Source: Pseudaquabacterium pictum (lineage in GTDB: Bacteria; Pseudomonadota; Gammaproteobacteria; Burkholderiales; Burkholderiaceae_C). Taken from it: a stretch of 64,000 bases of DNA. The notes beneath the pieces were generated by a model, which saw nothing but the letters and a program-made list of their open reading frames with translations, was not told the origin of the DNA and ran no database searches. The translations under genes and the position numbers were made by a program. The stretch lies in the NCBI RefSeq assembly GCF_005403045.1, contig NZ_BJCL01000015.1, positions 62,001 through 126,000 on the forward strand, written 5' to 3'. Shown piece after piece: positions 39,456 to 50,600 of the stretch (positions within the stretch are counted from its first letter, which is position 1; the number at the start of each line of letters is the position of its first letter).

Positions 39456-40139
39456 TCAATCGATCAGGCCGCGGGCCTGCGCCACCATCGCCGCCTGGGT
39501 GCGGTTGCTGACCCCCAGCGCGCGGAACACCGCGCCGATGTGCACCTTCACCGTCCGCTCGGCCAGCCCCAGCTCGCGGCTGATGTGCTTGTTCGACAGG
39601 CCGCTGCAGACCAGGCGCAGCACGTCCAGCTGGCGCGGCGTCAGCCGGCCGCTGCCGTCGGCCGCGGTGGCGCGGGCGTCCTGCTCGGCGGCCAGGGTCT
39701 CCGCATCGGCGTCGGCCTCGGCCGCCGGCGGCGGCATGGCCAGCACCATCGGCGGCACATAGGTCTGGCCGGCCAGCACCAGGCGCAGCGCCGCGCTCAG
39801 CGTGGCATGGCCGGCCGACTTCGGCGCATAGCCGCTGGCGCCGGCGCCGATCAGCTGGCGCACCCGGCCCAGGTCTTCGCTGGCCGTCAGCACCAGGATG
39901 GGCAGCTGCGGCCAGCGCTGGCGGAACTCGGCCACCAGCAGGCTGCCGTCGCCGTCGGGCAGCTGCAGGTCGATCACCACCGCATCCACCCGCCCGCTGC
40001 CGGCCAGCCGACGGCCCTCGGCCAGGCTGCCGGCCTGCACCAGCTCGGCCGCGGGCTCCACGTCGCGCACCAGGCTGGCCATGGCCTCGCGCATCAGCGG
40101 GTGGTCGTCGATCAGCAGGAAGCGGCGCGGGCTGGTCAT
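39456..40139 (-). CDS. LuxR/NarL-family response regulator
   Basis: A 227-residue two-domain regulator. The receiver domain has the acidic pair LIDDHP, the phospho-acceptor Asp of VVIDLQLPDGDG, the conserved Thr of VLTAS and the Lys of PKSAG. A 40-residue Ala-rich linker leads to a LuxR-type helix-turn-helix (LTPRQLDVLRLVCSGLSNKHISRELGLAERTVKVHI). It is the likely output partner of the hybrid kinase encoded 13 bases upstream. By position it is a candidate regulator of the PEP-CTERM and adhesin genes further upstream on the same strand. Confidence 0.93.
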   Translation of the reverse strand: MTSPRRFLLIDDHPLMREAMASLVRDVEPAAELVQAGSLAEGRRLAGSGRVDAVVIDLQLPDGDGSLLVAEFRQRWPQLPILVLTASEDLGRVRQLIGAGASGYAPKSAGHATLSAALRLVLAGQTYVPPMVLAMPPPAAEADADAETLAAEQDARATAADGSGRLTPRQLDVLRLVCSGLSNKHISRELGLAERTVKVHIGAVFRALGVSNRTQAAMVAQARGLID

Positions 40140-40152
40140 GGTGGGATGGGGG

Positions 40153-41991
40153 TCAGAGCGGTGTGGCCAGTGGTTGCGCGCCGGTGGTGGCGGCGGGCCG
40201 GCGGGTCAGGGCGCGGGCCATCGCGGCCTGCAGGTCCTGGTCGCGCACCGGCTTGTGCAGCAGCAGCAGGCCGCTGGCCTGGGCTTCGGCCAGCCGCTCG
40301 GGCGCGGTGTCGCCGGTGACCAGGATGGCGGGGATGTCGTCGTTGTACTCGTCGCGCAGCCGGGCCACGGCATCCAGGCCGCTGGCGCCGTCGCGCAGGC
40401 GGAAGTCGCTGATCAGCAGGTCGGGCACGCCCTGCTCGGCCAGCAGCACCGGCGCCAGGGCATCCACGTCGGCGGCGGCATGCACCCGCCAGCCCCAGCC
40501 GGTCAGCAGGGCCTGCATCGCGGCCAGGATCTCCGGGTCGTCGTCGATCACCACCACCCGGCCGCCCGGCGGCAGCGGCAGCACCGCCGGTGCCTGGGCA
40601 ACCGCCCGCGGCAGCGGCGCCAGGGGCGCATGCAGCGGCAACGGCCCCAGCGTGAAGCTGGTGCCCCGGCCCGGCGCCGAGCGCAGGCCGATGCCCACGC
40701 CCAGCAGGCCGCAGGTGCGCCGCACGATGGCCAGGCCCAGGCCCAGGCCCTTGCTGCGGTCGCGCTCGGGGTTGTGCAGCTGCACGAATTCCTGGAACAC
40801 CCGGCCGTGGCTGTCGGCCGGGATGCCGATGCCGCTGTCGCGCACCTGCACCCGCGGGCCGCCATCGCCATGGCGCAGCGCGATCAGCACGGTGCCGCGG
40901 TCGGTGTAGCGCAGGGCGTTGCCCACCAGGTTGCCCAGCACCCGCTCCAGCAGCACCGGATCGGTGTGGACCCAGGGACCGCCGCCGTGGCGTGGCAGGC
41001 GCAGCGTCAGGCGCAGGCCGGCGGCACTGGCGGCGGCCTGCTCCTGGTCGGCCACCCGCTGCAGCAGGTCGGCCAGGGCAAACGGCCGCGGCTCGGGCCG
41101 CACCATGCCGGCATCCAGGCGCGAGACATCGAGCAGGGCATTGAACAGCCCGCCCATGGTGTCCACCGCCGTGGCGGCATGGCCGGCCAGGCGGGCGGCC
41201 TCGGGTGTCAACGGCTGGCGGCGCAGCGCGCTGAGGAACAGCGACAGCGCATGCACCGGCTGGCGCAGGTCATGGCTGGCGGCGGCCAGGAAGCGGCTCT
41301 TGTCCAGGCTGGCGGCCTCGGCCCGTTCCTTCTGCACCTGCAGGTCGGCGGCCAGCGCGGCCACCTGGTAGCGGCTGCGCAGCGAATCGACCAGGGTGCG
41401 GTTCAGGCTGGCGGCGAAGCGGGTGCTGGTGATGCCGTAGACCAGCACCGTGGCGGCCATCGCCAGGTGCTGTGGCGAGCCCGCCCACAGGCTGGTGGCC
41501 ACCACGCCCACCACCGCCGGCCACAGGAAGGCGTAAAACGCCGGCAGCAGCGCCGACAGCGCATGCATCGCCGAGCTGGCCATGCCGCCGATCAGGAAGG
41601 TCAGCAGGCTCTGCAGGTCCAGCCGGTCGGCCGGCCACAGCAGTGGCAGCGAGAGGCCCCACAGCAGGCCGCTGGCCAGCGAGGCGATCACCGCCGCGCG
41701 GGCCCGCTGGCGGGCGTTGTGCGGCCGCGCCGGGCGCTGGCGGGTGCGCCACCAGGCCCAGGCATTGAAGCCGCTGTGCAGGCCCTGCAGCGCCACCCAG
41801 CCCAGCAGCAGCGCCGGGTGGGCCTTGCCCCACAGCGCCAGCAGGAAGATCAGCGGCACCAGGGTGTTGCCCAGCAGGATGGAGGGCAGCGTGCGCTGCA
41901 GCGCCGTCACCTGGTCGGCCAGGATGCGCAGGCGCAGCGCCTCGGGCTCGGCGGCTGCGGCGTGGCTGGCGGTGTCCTCGGCGGCAGACAT
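40153..41991 (-). CDS. Hybrid sensor histidine kinase with C-terminal receiver
   Basis: A 612-residue protein. About six hydrophobic helices occupy residues 35-190 with no obvious extracytoplasmic sensor domain. A HisKA segment follows with the phospho-acceptor His in AAASHDLRQPVHALSLF. The ATPase domain has N-box NLVGNALRYTD and G-boxes DSGIGIPADS and GLGLGLAIVRR. A receiver domain at the C-terminus has VVVIDDDPEI, the acceptor Asp of LLISDFRL and the Lys of LLHKPV. The ATG at 41991 is preferred over an open extension to 42030. It lies 40 bases after the PEP-CTERM gene and 13 before the response regulator. The signal is unknown. Confidence 0.92.
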   Translation of the reverse strand: MSAAEDTASHAAAAEPEALRLRILADQVTALQRTLPSILLGNTLVPLIFLLALWGKAHPALLLGWVALQGLHSGFNAWAWWRTRQRPARPHNARQRARAAVIASLASGLLWGLSLPLLWPADRLDLQSLLTFLIGGMASSAMHALSALLPAFYAFLWPAVVGVVATSLWAGSPQHLAMAATVLVYGITSTRFAASLNRTLVDSLRSRYQVAALAADLQVQKERAEAASLDKSRFLAAASHDLRQPVHALSLFLSALRRQPLTPEAARLAGHAATAVDTMGGLFNALLDVSRLDAGMVRPEPRPFALADLLQRVADQEQAAASAAGLRLTLRLPRHGGGPWVHTDPVLLERVLGNLVGNALRYTDRGTVLIALRHGDGGPRVQVRDSGIGIPADSHGRVFQEFVQLHNPERDRSKGLGLGLAIVRRTCGLLGVGIGLRSAPGRGTSFTLGPLPLHAPLAPLPRAVAQAPAVLPLPPGGRVVVIDDDPEILAAMQALLTGWGWRVHAAADVDALAPVLLAEQGVPDLLISDFRLRDGASGLDAVARLRDEYNDDIPAILVTGDTAPERLAEAQASGLLLLHKPVRDQDLQAAMARALTRRPAATTGAQPLATPL

Positions 41992-42031
41992 GGCCGGATT
42001 GTGCCGAGCCGGCCGTGCCGGCAGGCGCACT

Positions 42032-42871
42032 TCAGCCGGCGCGGTGGCGCACCCGCCGCAGGGCGGCCAGCAGGCCGAGGCCGCCGCACAGCAGCAGCGC
42101 GGCCGCCGGCTCGGGCACCGGCGCTGCGCTGGTGGCGAAGCCCGAGGCCGACAGCGTCACGCCCAGGCCCAGGGTCTGGTCTTCGCCGCTGGTGTTGTCC
42201 CACTGCAGCACCAGGCTGTCGGCCAGGCTGTCGCTGAACAGTTCCAGGCCGGTGTCGGCCAGCACGCTGAAGGGCGCGGTCAGCGGCATGTCCTGTCCCA
42301 GGCCCAGCACCACCACCAGCTGGGCCTGTGCGGTGTCGCAGGACGCGCAGCCGCTGTCGCGGCCATCCACGCTGGCCTGCAGCACGTAGTCCAGCGACAG
42401 CCTCAGCCCGCTGCCCGCGCCCAGCACCAGACCGCCCCCGAGCAGGCCGTACCCGCTGCTGGCATTGGCCGAGAAGCTGGCGCCGTCGCCGCTGCTGCCG
42501 TGGGCCACCAGGTGCGGCGGTCCGCTTTGCGCTGCGGCGAAGCCGCCAGGCCACACCGTGCGCTGGTCGGCCAGCGTGGCGAAGGCTTGCGACAGGGCCA
42601 GCGCGAAGCCGGGGCCCGGTGCGCCGCCGGGCAGGCCGTCGAGCTGCCCGGTGACCAGGGTGCGGCCATCGGCCCACGCAACCTGGGCCTCGAGACCATC
42701 GTCGGGGTCCAGGTCGACCAGGGTCAGCGTCAGGTTGCTGACCTGCGCCGAGGCGCTGGCGGCGGCCTGGGCGGTGGCGCCGATGCCCAGGCCGGCGGCC
42801 AGCGCGCAGGCGGCCAGGGTCCAGCGGGCGGTGTGTCGGCGCAGGGCCGGCGGGAGGCAGGGCAGGGGCAT
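42032..42871 (-). CDS. PEP-CTERM sorting-domain protein
   Basis: A 279-residue secreted protein. The signal peptide (LAACALAAGLGIGATAQA) is followed by a beta-rich Ala/Gly/Ser/Leu region with one Cys pair (SGCASCD). The C-terminus has the full exosortase signal: VPEP, a hydrophobic helix (AAALLLCGGLGLLAALRR) and a basic tail. Exosortase cleaves such tails, and the proteins are linked to extracellular polysaccharide or surface matrix. The body resembles no family I can name. It lies between the adhesin transporter and the kinase, and its upstream region shares two elements with that of the adhesin. ATG at 42871 is favoured over the open frame to 42949. Confidence 0.85.
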   Translation of the reverse strand: MPLPCLPPALRRHTARWTLAACALAAGLGIGATAQAAASASAQVSNLTLTLVDLDPDDGLEAQVAWADGRTLVTGQLDGLPGGAPGPGFALALSQAFATLADQRTVWPGGFAAAQSGPPHLVAHGSSGDGASFSANASSGYGLLGGGLVLGAGSGLRLSLDYVLQASVDGRDSGCASCDTAQAQLVVVLGLGQDMPLTAPFSVLADTGLELFSDSLADSLVLQWDNTSGEDQTLGLGVTLSASGFATSAAPVPEPAAALLLCGGLGLLAALRRVRHRAG

Positions 42872-42918
42872 GGTGTCAACTCCGAACGGTGGTGGCCGTG
42901 GTGATGCACGGCCGGGCG

Positions 42919-42971
42919 AGTGTGGTCGGACGGGAGGCTTGGGGGGCACTGTCCGGAAGTGCTAGTCCCCC
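42919..42971 (-). promoter_or_regulatory. Promoter-region elements of the PEP-CTERM gene (shared with the adhesin)
   Basis: On the minus strand, GGGGG-ACTAGCAC (42959-42971) is followed after 31 bases by GACCACACT (42919-42927), about 48 bases before the start codon at 42871. The same pair of elements occurs before the giant adhesin at 58067-58120. CACACT could be a weak -10 and the octamer an activator site. The 113-base interval 42872-42984 holds nothing else I can support, apart from a C5/G5 hairpin partly overlapping the G run. Confidence 0.5.
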
Positions 42972-42984
42972 GCGCTCCAGGGGG

Positions 42985-44628
42985 TCACCACTGCAACGAG
43001 GCCGTGGCATGCAGCCGCGCGCTGCCGCGATCGGCCTGACCGGGCATGGCGCGCAGCGGCCAGGCCAGCGCCAGGCGCGCGCCGGCCGTGCCCAGTGGCG
43101 TGGCCATGTCGCCGGCCAGGCCCAACCCGGCGCCCGCCAGCGTGTGGGCGCCGGTGGCGGTGCTGGTGCGGCCGCCTTCGGCAAACACCGCGCCCTGCAG
43201 CCGGCAGGGCGGCGGGCAGACCACCGGCACCGGCAGGGGCCGGCGCCACTCGGCCGCCAGCAGCGCGCCGCGGCGGCCGGCCAGCGCGCCTTCGTCATGG
43301 CCGCGCACGCTGGCCGCGCCACCGAGCTGGAAGTCTTCCGAACCCGGCAGGCTGGCCGCATCGGTCCACTGCAGCGCGGCGCGCAGCAGCAGTTGCTGGC
43401 CGCCGCCCAGCGGCTGCAGGCGGGCGGCATTGGCACGCAGCAGGCGGTAGCGCTGGTCGCCGCCGGCCTCGCGCAGGCCCTGCACCAGGGCCAGGTCGGC
43501 GGTCCAGCTGCCGGTGGCGTCGCTCCAGTCCAGGTCGCTGCGCAGGCTCAGCAGCCGCAGCTGCTGGTGCTGCTGGCGCACACCGCCGACCTCGGTGGCG
43601 GCGCTGCGGCCGGCCAGGCGCAGGCCGGCGGTCCATTGGCCCGCAGGCGCCAGCCACAGCCGGCGGGTCAGCGCCAGACCAACTTCGCCGGAGCGGCTCA
43701 GCACGTCCAGCGCCGCGAACGGCCCGCGCTGCACGCTGATGCGGCCGGCCGTGGCGCTGGCCTCCAGCAGCCAGTCGGGGCCCAGCGGGCGCTGCCAGGC
43801 CAGGCTCAGGCTGGGGCTGGGTGCCGCTCCGGTGGCCAGCAGGCTGGCGCTGAGGCTGTCGCCGGCGGCGCTCAGCAGCGGGATGCGCAGCGCCAGCCCC
43901 AGCCGGGCGCGGCCCAGGCTGGGCGCGCCGGCGTTGTCGGTCCACAGCGTCCACTGCCGGGCCGGCGGATCGGCGGGCTGCAGCAGCACATCGGTGGTGC
44001 CGGTGCGGTTGCCGGCGGCCAGCGTGGCGGCCAGCTGCACCGCGTTGACGCGGTTGAAGCGCTGCAGCGCATCCTCGATCTGCGGCACCGACAGCAGCGT
44101 GCCTTCGGCCAGCTGCAGCTGCGGCAGCACCACGTCGGCAGCCAGGCGGGTGGGGCCCAGGCGCACCTGGCCCAGCCGGGCCTCGACCAGGGTGATGCGC
44201 ACCACGCCGTCGGTCACGTCCTGCGGCGGCAGCAGGGCGCGGGCGGTGGGCGCACCGGCGGCGGCATACAGCGCGTTGATCGCCTGCACCACCTGCTGCA
44301 GCGTGGCCAGCGGCAGCGACCGGCCCTCGTATGGCGCCACCGCGGCGCGCAGCTGCGCGGCGCCCAGGATGGCCGAGGGGCCGGTCTCGATGCGCTGCAC
44401 CGGCACCAGTGGGCCGCCGGTGGGTGCGGGCGCTGCAGGTTCGGCGGGCGCGGCCACCGGCGGCCGGGCGGGCTGGCGCTGCAGGCGCTCGTCCTCGCGC
44501 TGGCGTTCACGCTGCTGGCGCTCCAGTGCCTGCTGGGCGGCGGCATCCGGCAACGCCGGCTGGGCCGTGGCGGCACCAGCCAGCAGGGCGGCCAGCAGCA
44601 GCGCCGCGGTGGTGCGTGGCGCGCCCAT
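42985..44628 (-). CDS. Two-partner secretion outer-membrane transporter (ShlB/FhaC family)
   Basis: A 547-residue TpsB. The signal peptide ends near ATA/Q22-23, and a Gln/Arg-rich helical linker (QQALERQQRERQREDERLQR) follows. POTRA domains cover about 75-230, with VRITLVEARLGQVRLG in the first. A 16-strand barrel continues to the terminal aromatic residue (ATASLQW). The family's VRG(Y/F) loop tip that reaches into the pore reads SVRGHDEG. It exports the adjacent giant adhesin. The ATG overlaps the adhesin stop (ATGA at 44625-44628 on the minus strand), so the two are coupled, in the order tpsA-tpsB. Confidence 0.9.
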   Translation of the reverse strand: MGAPRTTAALLLAALLAGAATAQPALPDAAAQQALERQQRERQREDERLQRQPARPPVAAPAEPAAPAPTGGPLVPVQRIETGPSAILGAAQLRAAVAPYEGRSLPLATLQQVVQAINALYAAAGAPTARALLPPQDVTDGVVRITLVEARLGQVRLGPTRLAADVVLPQLQLAEGTLLSVPQIEDALQRFNRVNAVQLAATLAAGNRTGTTDVLLQPADPPARQWTLWTDNAGAPSLGRARLGLALRIPLLSAAGDSLSASLLATGAAPSPSLSLAWQRPLGPDWLLEASATAGRISVQRGPFAALDVLSRSGEVGLALTRRLWLAPAGQWTAGLRLAGRSAATEVGGVRQQHQQLRLLSLRSDLDWSDATGSWTADLALVQGLREAGGDQRYRLLRANAARLQPLGGGQQLLLRAALQWTDAASLPGSEDFQLGGAASVRGHDEGALAGRRGALLAAEWRRPLPVPVVCPPPCRLQGAVFAEGGRTSTATGAHTLAGAGLGLAGDMATPLGTAGARLALAWPLRAMPGQADRGSARLHATASLQW

Positions 44629-47600
44629 CAGCGCAGCCCCGCCGGCAGCACGCGGCGGCGGCCGGCCGTGTAGGTGGCGCCTTCGGCGGCCACCGGCGCA
44701 CTGCCCAGCACCCACAGGTCGCGCAGCGCGTTGGCGGTCAGCCCGCCGGCGGTCGACAGCAGGCCCTGCAGCCGGATGTCGCGGCCGGCCTGCAGCAGCA
44801 CATCGTCGGTGGCCCGCACGATGCCGGTGAGCGTCAGGTCGCGGCCGGCCAGCACATCGAGCCGGCCGGTCTGCAGCAGGCCGCGCTGCAGCCAGTCGGT
44901 GCCGGCATCGAAGCGGGCGCTGCCGACGCTGGTCAGCACGCCGTCCAGACTGATCGCCGCGTCGCTGTCGGCGGCCAGGCTGCCGGCCTGCAGGCGGCCA
45001 CCCAGTTGCAGCGGCCCGGTGGCCGACAGCTGCACCGCGCCGCCCGCCCCGGTCTGACCGCTGTGGCGCAGCGCGCCGGTGGTCTGCACCTGCAGATCGC
45101 CTGTCACGCTGCTGCGGCCGGCCAGGTCGATGTTGCCGCCGGCCGACAGGCCCACGGCCGCGGCGCGCAGTTGGCTGCCGCTGGCCTGCTGCAGCGCGCC
45201 GGTGCTGGCCAGGCCGATGCTGCCGGCCGCCTGCAGGCTGCCGCTGAGCAGCAGCGTGCCCACGTCGGCATCCAGCCGCAGCGGGCCGCTGGCCACGACC
45301 GCGCTGGCCAGGTCGAGCCGGGCGCCGCTGGCGGCCAGCCAGGCGCCGGTGTCGGCGCTCAGCCGCAGCGGGCCGTCCACCCGCACGGCCAGCGCGTCGC
45401 GCGGGCTGGTGGCATCGCCGATGCGGCCGCCGACGGCCAGCGTCAGGCTGCCGGCGCGGATGTTGGTGTCGGCGACCGTCTCGGTGGGCGCCTGCGGCCG
45501 CGCCAGGATGGACCCCGTGGTGGCCAGCGTGGCATCGGCCGGGGTGTAGACCTGGTCGATCACCAGAGCCTGCTCGGCCGCCAGCAGCAGGCTGTCGGCG
45601 GCGCGGGCCACCAGCAGGCCACCGGTGCGCGGCGCCACCACCAGCGGGTTGCCGGTCTGGCCCAGCGCGCCGGCGCCGGCTTCCACCAGCAGGTGGCCGC
45701 CCACCACCGCGGCGCTGCCGGCGGTCTCCTGCAGCAGCGCACCGCGGGCCTTGATGCGCACCTCGCCGCCGCTGCTGGCCACCCGGCCGAGGCGCAGGTC
45801 GCCCTCGGCGCCCAGGTGGATGGCACCGCTGGCGCTGGCGCTGACGGCACCGCCGGCCGCCATGGCCAGGTCGATGTCGTCCTTGGGCGTGATCTCCACC
45901 TGCGCGCCGACACGGCGGATGTCGCCGCGTTCGGCGGCCAGCAGGGCCAGCTGGGTGTCGGCGTCCAGCGCCTCCCAGTCACGCGGGTTGGCGCTGATGC
46001 GCAGCAGGGTGGACGCCCGGCCGATGCCATCGCGCGCCTCCAGCGTGATGCGCTGTCCGCGCACATTGGCCGCTTCCTGCGTCACCTGGGTGTCGGCCGT
46101 GTCCTTGAACAGGCCGGCCGAGATGCGCTGGGTGACCTCGTCCTCGCGCCAGCGGCCGCCGCGCGACAGTGCCTGCGCCAGCGCACTGTCGGGTGCCACC
46201 TGCACGGTGAAGCCGGGGTTGAAGCTGCTGGCCGGGCCGTTGCCGAACTCGGCCGCGGCCTGGTGGTAGAAGCGGGTGCGTTCGGCGGCAAAGGCGGCCA
46301 GCTCGGCATCGCCCCAGCCGTTGGCCGCCTTCAGCTGGGCGGCGGTGGCGGCGTCCAGCTTGTAGGCCCAGCGGCTGTCGTACGCGGCCGCGGTGTAGCC
46401 CTTGGACACGCCCTTGGCATCGAATTGTTCGCGGATGCCGCGCAGGTTCCAGTAGTCCAGGTACTGCTGGCGCTTGGCCTGGCTGTACTGCTGCACCGTG
46501 GCCTGCACGCTGGCATCGGCCGCGCTGCCGAACAGCCCGGCGCGCTGGGCCACGCCCAGCAGGGCCTCGCGGGTCTCGGGCCGCACGCTCTGCGCCTGGT
46601 CCACGTCGACGATGCTGCCGGTGGGTGCGCGCAGCCACACATCGCCGCCGCTGGAGGCCACCCGGCCCAGGCGCAGGTCGCCGGTGCGCTCGGTGATGGC
46701 GATGGTGCCGGCGGCGGTGGCGCCGAGGCTGCCTGCGCTGGTCGGCAGGTCGATGCTCAGCGGTGCGGCGGCGCTGCCGATGGCGCCGTTGTCCGAGCGC
46801 AGCACCAGCGCGCGTGCCGACAGGTTGCCGGTGCTGCCGTCGGCCCGGGTGATGTCGCCCTCGGTGTGCAGCTGCACCGTGCCCTCGGCGTTGACATCGC
46901 CCAGCCGCAACCCGCCCTGCCAGTTGCGCAGCACGGCCGAACCGGTGCTGCGCAGGTCGAGCCGGCCGTTGTCGCGCATCTGCAGCGCCAGCGGGCTGGC
47001 CAGGCTGCCCACGCCGCCGTCGCCGATGCGCAGGTCCAGCCGGTCGGCCACGATCTGCGCGCCGCTGGCGCCGGGCGCCGCCGCCAGGCCCTTGGCCTCG
47101 ATGCGGCTGCTGCCCACCGCGTTGCGCAGGGTGTCGCCCAGCGTCAGCGTGCTGCGGCTGCTGTTGACGGTGAGGGTGCCGCTGTCGGCGCCGGTGAACT
47201 GGATGGCCACCGGCCGGCTGGCATGCAGGCTGTGGGTGTAGAAGTTGCGCTCCTTCCAGGTCCAGTCGCGCCGGGTCACGATGTTCTCGTTGGCCCCGCC
47301 CACGCCCGAGCGGTAGCGCTCGACGAAGTACTCGTTGGTGTTGCCCATGCCGTCGCGCTCCTTGCGGAAGCTGAAGGCGTAGTCGGCGCTGCGGCGGTCG
47401 CGCTCGCTGAGCCAGAAGCCGCTGATGCGCGGGCTGTACACCGCCGGCGGCGAGACCACCACCGTCTGCGTGGGCGCGTTCTTGGCCAGCCAGTCGCCCA
47501 GCTCGCCCCAGCTGCAGCTGCCGAAGCAGGTGCGGGTGTAGAGCTGGCTGTAGCTGACCGTGGTGTTCTCGGCGTTGATCCAGTTCAGCCGCCGGCCCAG

Positions 47601-50600
47601 ACGCGGGGTGTAGGTGGCCAGGCGGCCGGTGGCATCGCCGGCCACCGCGCCGGCGGTGGCGCGGTCGTCGTCCTTCGGGTTGGCGTTCTCCTGCGTGCTG
47701 ACCACCTGGCCGTTGATGCGGCGCAGCGTGGTCACCAGGAAGCGCCCTTGGGCATCGGTGCTGCTGGTGTCGGTGATGCGGATCTGGCCGGCGCTGCCGC
47801 TGCCGGTGTCGAGCTGGTTGAGCTTCAGCGGCGCGGCGGTCTCGTTGCTGACGACGATGCGGCCGTGGCCGTCCAGCACCTTCAGCTGACCACCGCCGGT
47901 GCTGAAGATGTTGCCGAACAGCTGCAGCTTGCCACCCTCCACCCGGATGTCGCCCAGCTCCAGCTGGCCGCTGGCGGCATCCCAGCGCAGGCGCGGGCGC
48001 AGCGCGGCATCCAGGCCGGTGGTGGCGGTGTTGTCCAGCGCCACCCAGGCGCCGCGGGCGGCCTTGGCGGCGTCCAGCGCCTTGTCGTCGATGCGCACCT
48101 GCACATCGGCGATGCCGCTCTGGATCAGGCCGTTGAGGTTGAGCTTCTCGCCGCTGATGAAGACGTTGTTGCCGGCGATCACCGCCCCGCCGGGCCGGGC
48201 CACGGTGTTGACGGTGCCGCTGCTGGTGACCACCGGGAACAGCAGGGCACTGAATGGGTCCTTGGCGGTGGGGTTGGCCGCGGCGGCGGTGGCCTCGCGG
48301 GCATCGGCCACCGGGTCGACCACCAGCGACGGGTCACCCGCACTGTGCGTGTAGCCCAGGCTGAAGGTCTTGATGAAGTCGCCCTGGGTGGCGATGTCCA
48401 CCGTGCTGGCCGTGACATCGCCCGCCACGGTGACGGTGCCGGTGCTGGCCACCCGCACCGTGCCGCGCGGGTTCAGCAGGTTGCCGTCGACCTGCACCTC
48501 GGGCCGCGGCCCGGTGCCGCCCTTGCCGTCGGGCGCGCCGGTGGTGGCGGTGTTGCGCAGCTCGATCAGCGGCGGCGGCGTGGTGCTGCGCTCGGCCAGG
48601 TCGGCAAATGCCGCCGTGGCGCCGGGCGCGGCCAGCGGCGCGTTGCGCAGCGTGATGTCGGCATTGCTGCCCACGCGGGCGCCGTTGAAGAGGATCTCGC
48701 CGAAGCCCTCGCTGGGGATGCACAGCGCGGCGCTGCAATCGGCCGCCGCGCTGCCGGGCGCCACCCGCAGGAAGCGGGTGGATTCGTTGCGCACGGTGAT
48801 GCTGGCATCGGCCGGCGCCAGCAGCTCGCCGCTGCCCACCAGCGCGCCGCCGCTGATGCGCAGGTTGCCGCCGCGGGCCGTGGCCGGCGCCAGATCGATG
48901 AAGCCGACCTTGGCATCGACGCCCAGCGATTGCCGGCGCGATTCCAGCACCGCGATGTCGGCCTGGAAGCCGGCGGCCACCGCGGGGTTGTCGGCATAGG
49001 CCTGCACCAGGCGCTGCAGTTCCTTGATGCGGGTCTCGATCTCGCGGCCCAGCGGCACATCGTCGCGGGTGGAGAAGCGCAGCGCATCGGTCTGCCGCAG
49101 CACGCGGCCGTCGGCGCCGATCTCCAGCGCCTGGCGCCAGCGGGTGCCGGCGAACACCGTGCCATCGACCTGCACGCTGCTGCGCGACAGATCGACCTGG
49201 CGGCCGCCCTGGGTGTCCAGGCTCAGGTCGCCGTCGAACAGCTGGCCGATGGCCTGCAGTGCCTCGCGGTACAGGTCGGTGCCGCGGCCGAAGCCGCGCA
49301 GCGTGGTCTGGCCGGTGCCGGCGGCCAGCGTGGTGTCGCCCACGGTGGCGATGGCGGCGCGCTGGATCTGGGCCTCGCGCAGGTCGGTCGGCACCGCGGT
49401 GCCGGCCGGCAGGGCGTAGGGGCGGATGATGATGCGGTTGTCCTGCTCCAGCAGCGCATCGGCATCGGGGATGCCGGGCATGGGCACGGCGGTGCGGTTC
49501 CACAGCCGGGTTTCGGCATCGGCACGCAGCACATTGCCGGCGCCGGCTTCCAGCCGCACGTTGGCATCGCTCTCGATGCGGCCGCCGTCCAGCGTGATGC
49601 CGTTGGCGGTGGCGATGCGGGCGCTGCTCGATCCCTCGGCCGCGCCGGCCAGGCCGTAGGTCTTGCTCTGCGCCTCGACATCGACCACGCCGCTGGTGGT
49701 GGCCTGCAGCAGCACATCGCGGCTGCTGCGCAGCAGGGCGCCGCTGCCGATGCGCACCTGGGCATCGTTGCGGCGGGCGTCGATCACCGAATCGGTGGCC
49801 GCCACCGCGATGGCGCCGCCGGTGTCCAGCAGCACGCTGTCGGCCAGGTCCAGCTGGTTGCGGGCGCCGATGGCCAGCACCGCCGGCGCCGTGCCACGGT
49901 CGGCCGTGGTGATGCGGGCGCCATCGCCCACCTCGGCGCGGGTGCTGTTCTCCAACGTGGTGCGGGTGCTGCCGGCCGAGCCGGACAGCACGCCACCGCC
50001 GGCTGCGCGCACCGCCCAGTCGTCGACGATGGTCTTGGTGGCGGGGCTCAACGCATCCAGCGTGAAGGCGTTCGCCTGCACCAGGGCGCCGGGCGCCAGC
50101 TGGGCCTGGGTGTCCTGCACGATGCTGTTGCGCACCTGCGCGCCCGAGAAGCCGGCCACCGCGGCGGTGGTGCTGTCGGCGCTGCCCTGCAGCGTGGTGG
50201 CATGGCTGGCGTCGATGTCGACCACGCGGGCGGTCAGCGTGCCGCCCACCGCCGTGCGGGTGGTGGCGCTGGCGGTGTTGCTGACCTTGGCCGCCTGGAT
50301 CGCGCCCAGGCCGCCGGCACCGGCGGTGGAATCACTGGCCAGCCGGGCCTGGCCGCCGCTGCGCACCGCCACGGTGTCGGCCTGGATGCTGCCGGCGCCC
50401 AGCAGGGTGCGGGTGTCGGCCGCCAGCGTGGTGGCCGCGAGGTTGGCGCCGGCCGCGGCGATGCCGGCGTTGATGCCGGTGACGGTGCTGCGGCCATCGG
50501 CCGCGCCCACGCTCTCGGCGGTGAAGCCCTGGCCGATGCGCAGGTCATGGCCGCTGCCCATCTGCACCAGGGTGCTGGGCGCCACCCTTGTGCTGGCGCT

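Noticed and set aside
42967-42984. C5/G5 hairpin after the TpsB gene as a terminator
   Set aside because: There is no T run, and it overlaps the promoter-region G run shared with the adhesin. It is too weak to call a terminator.
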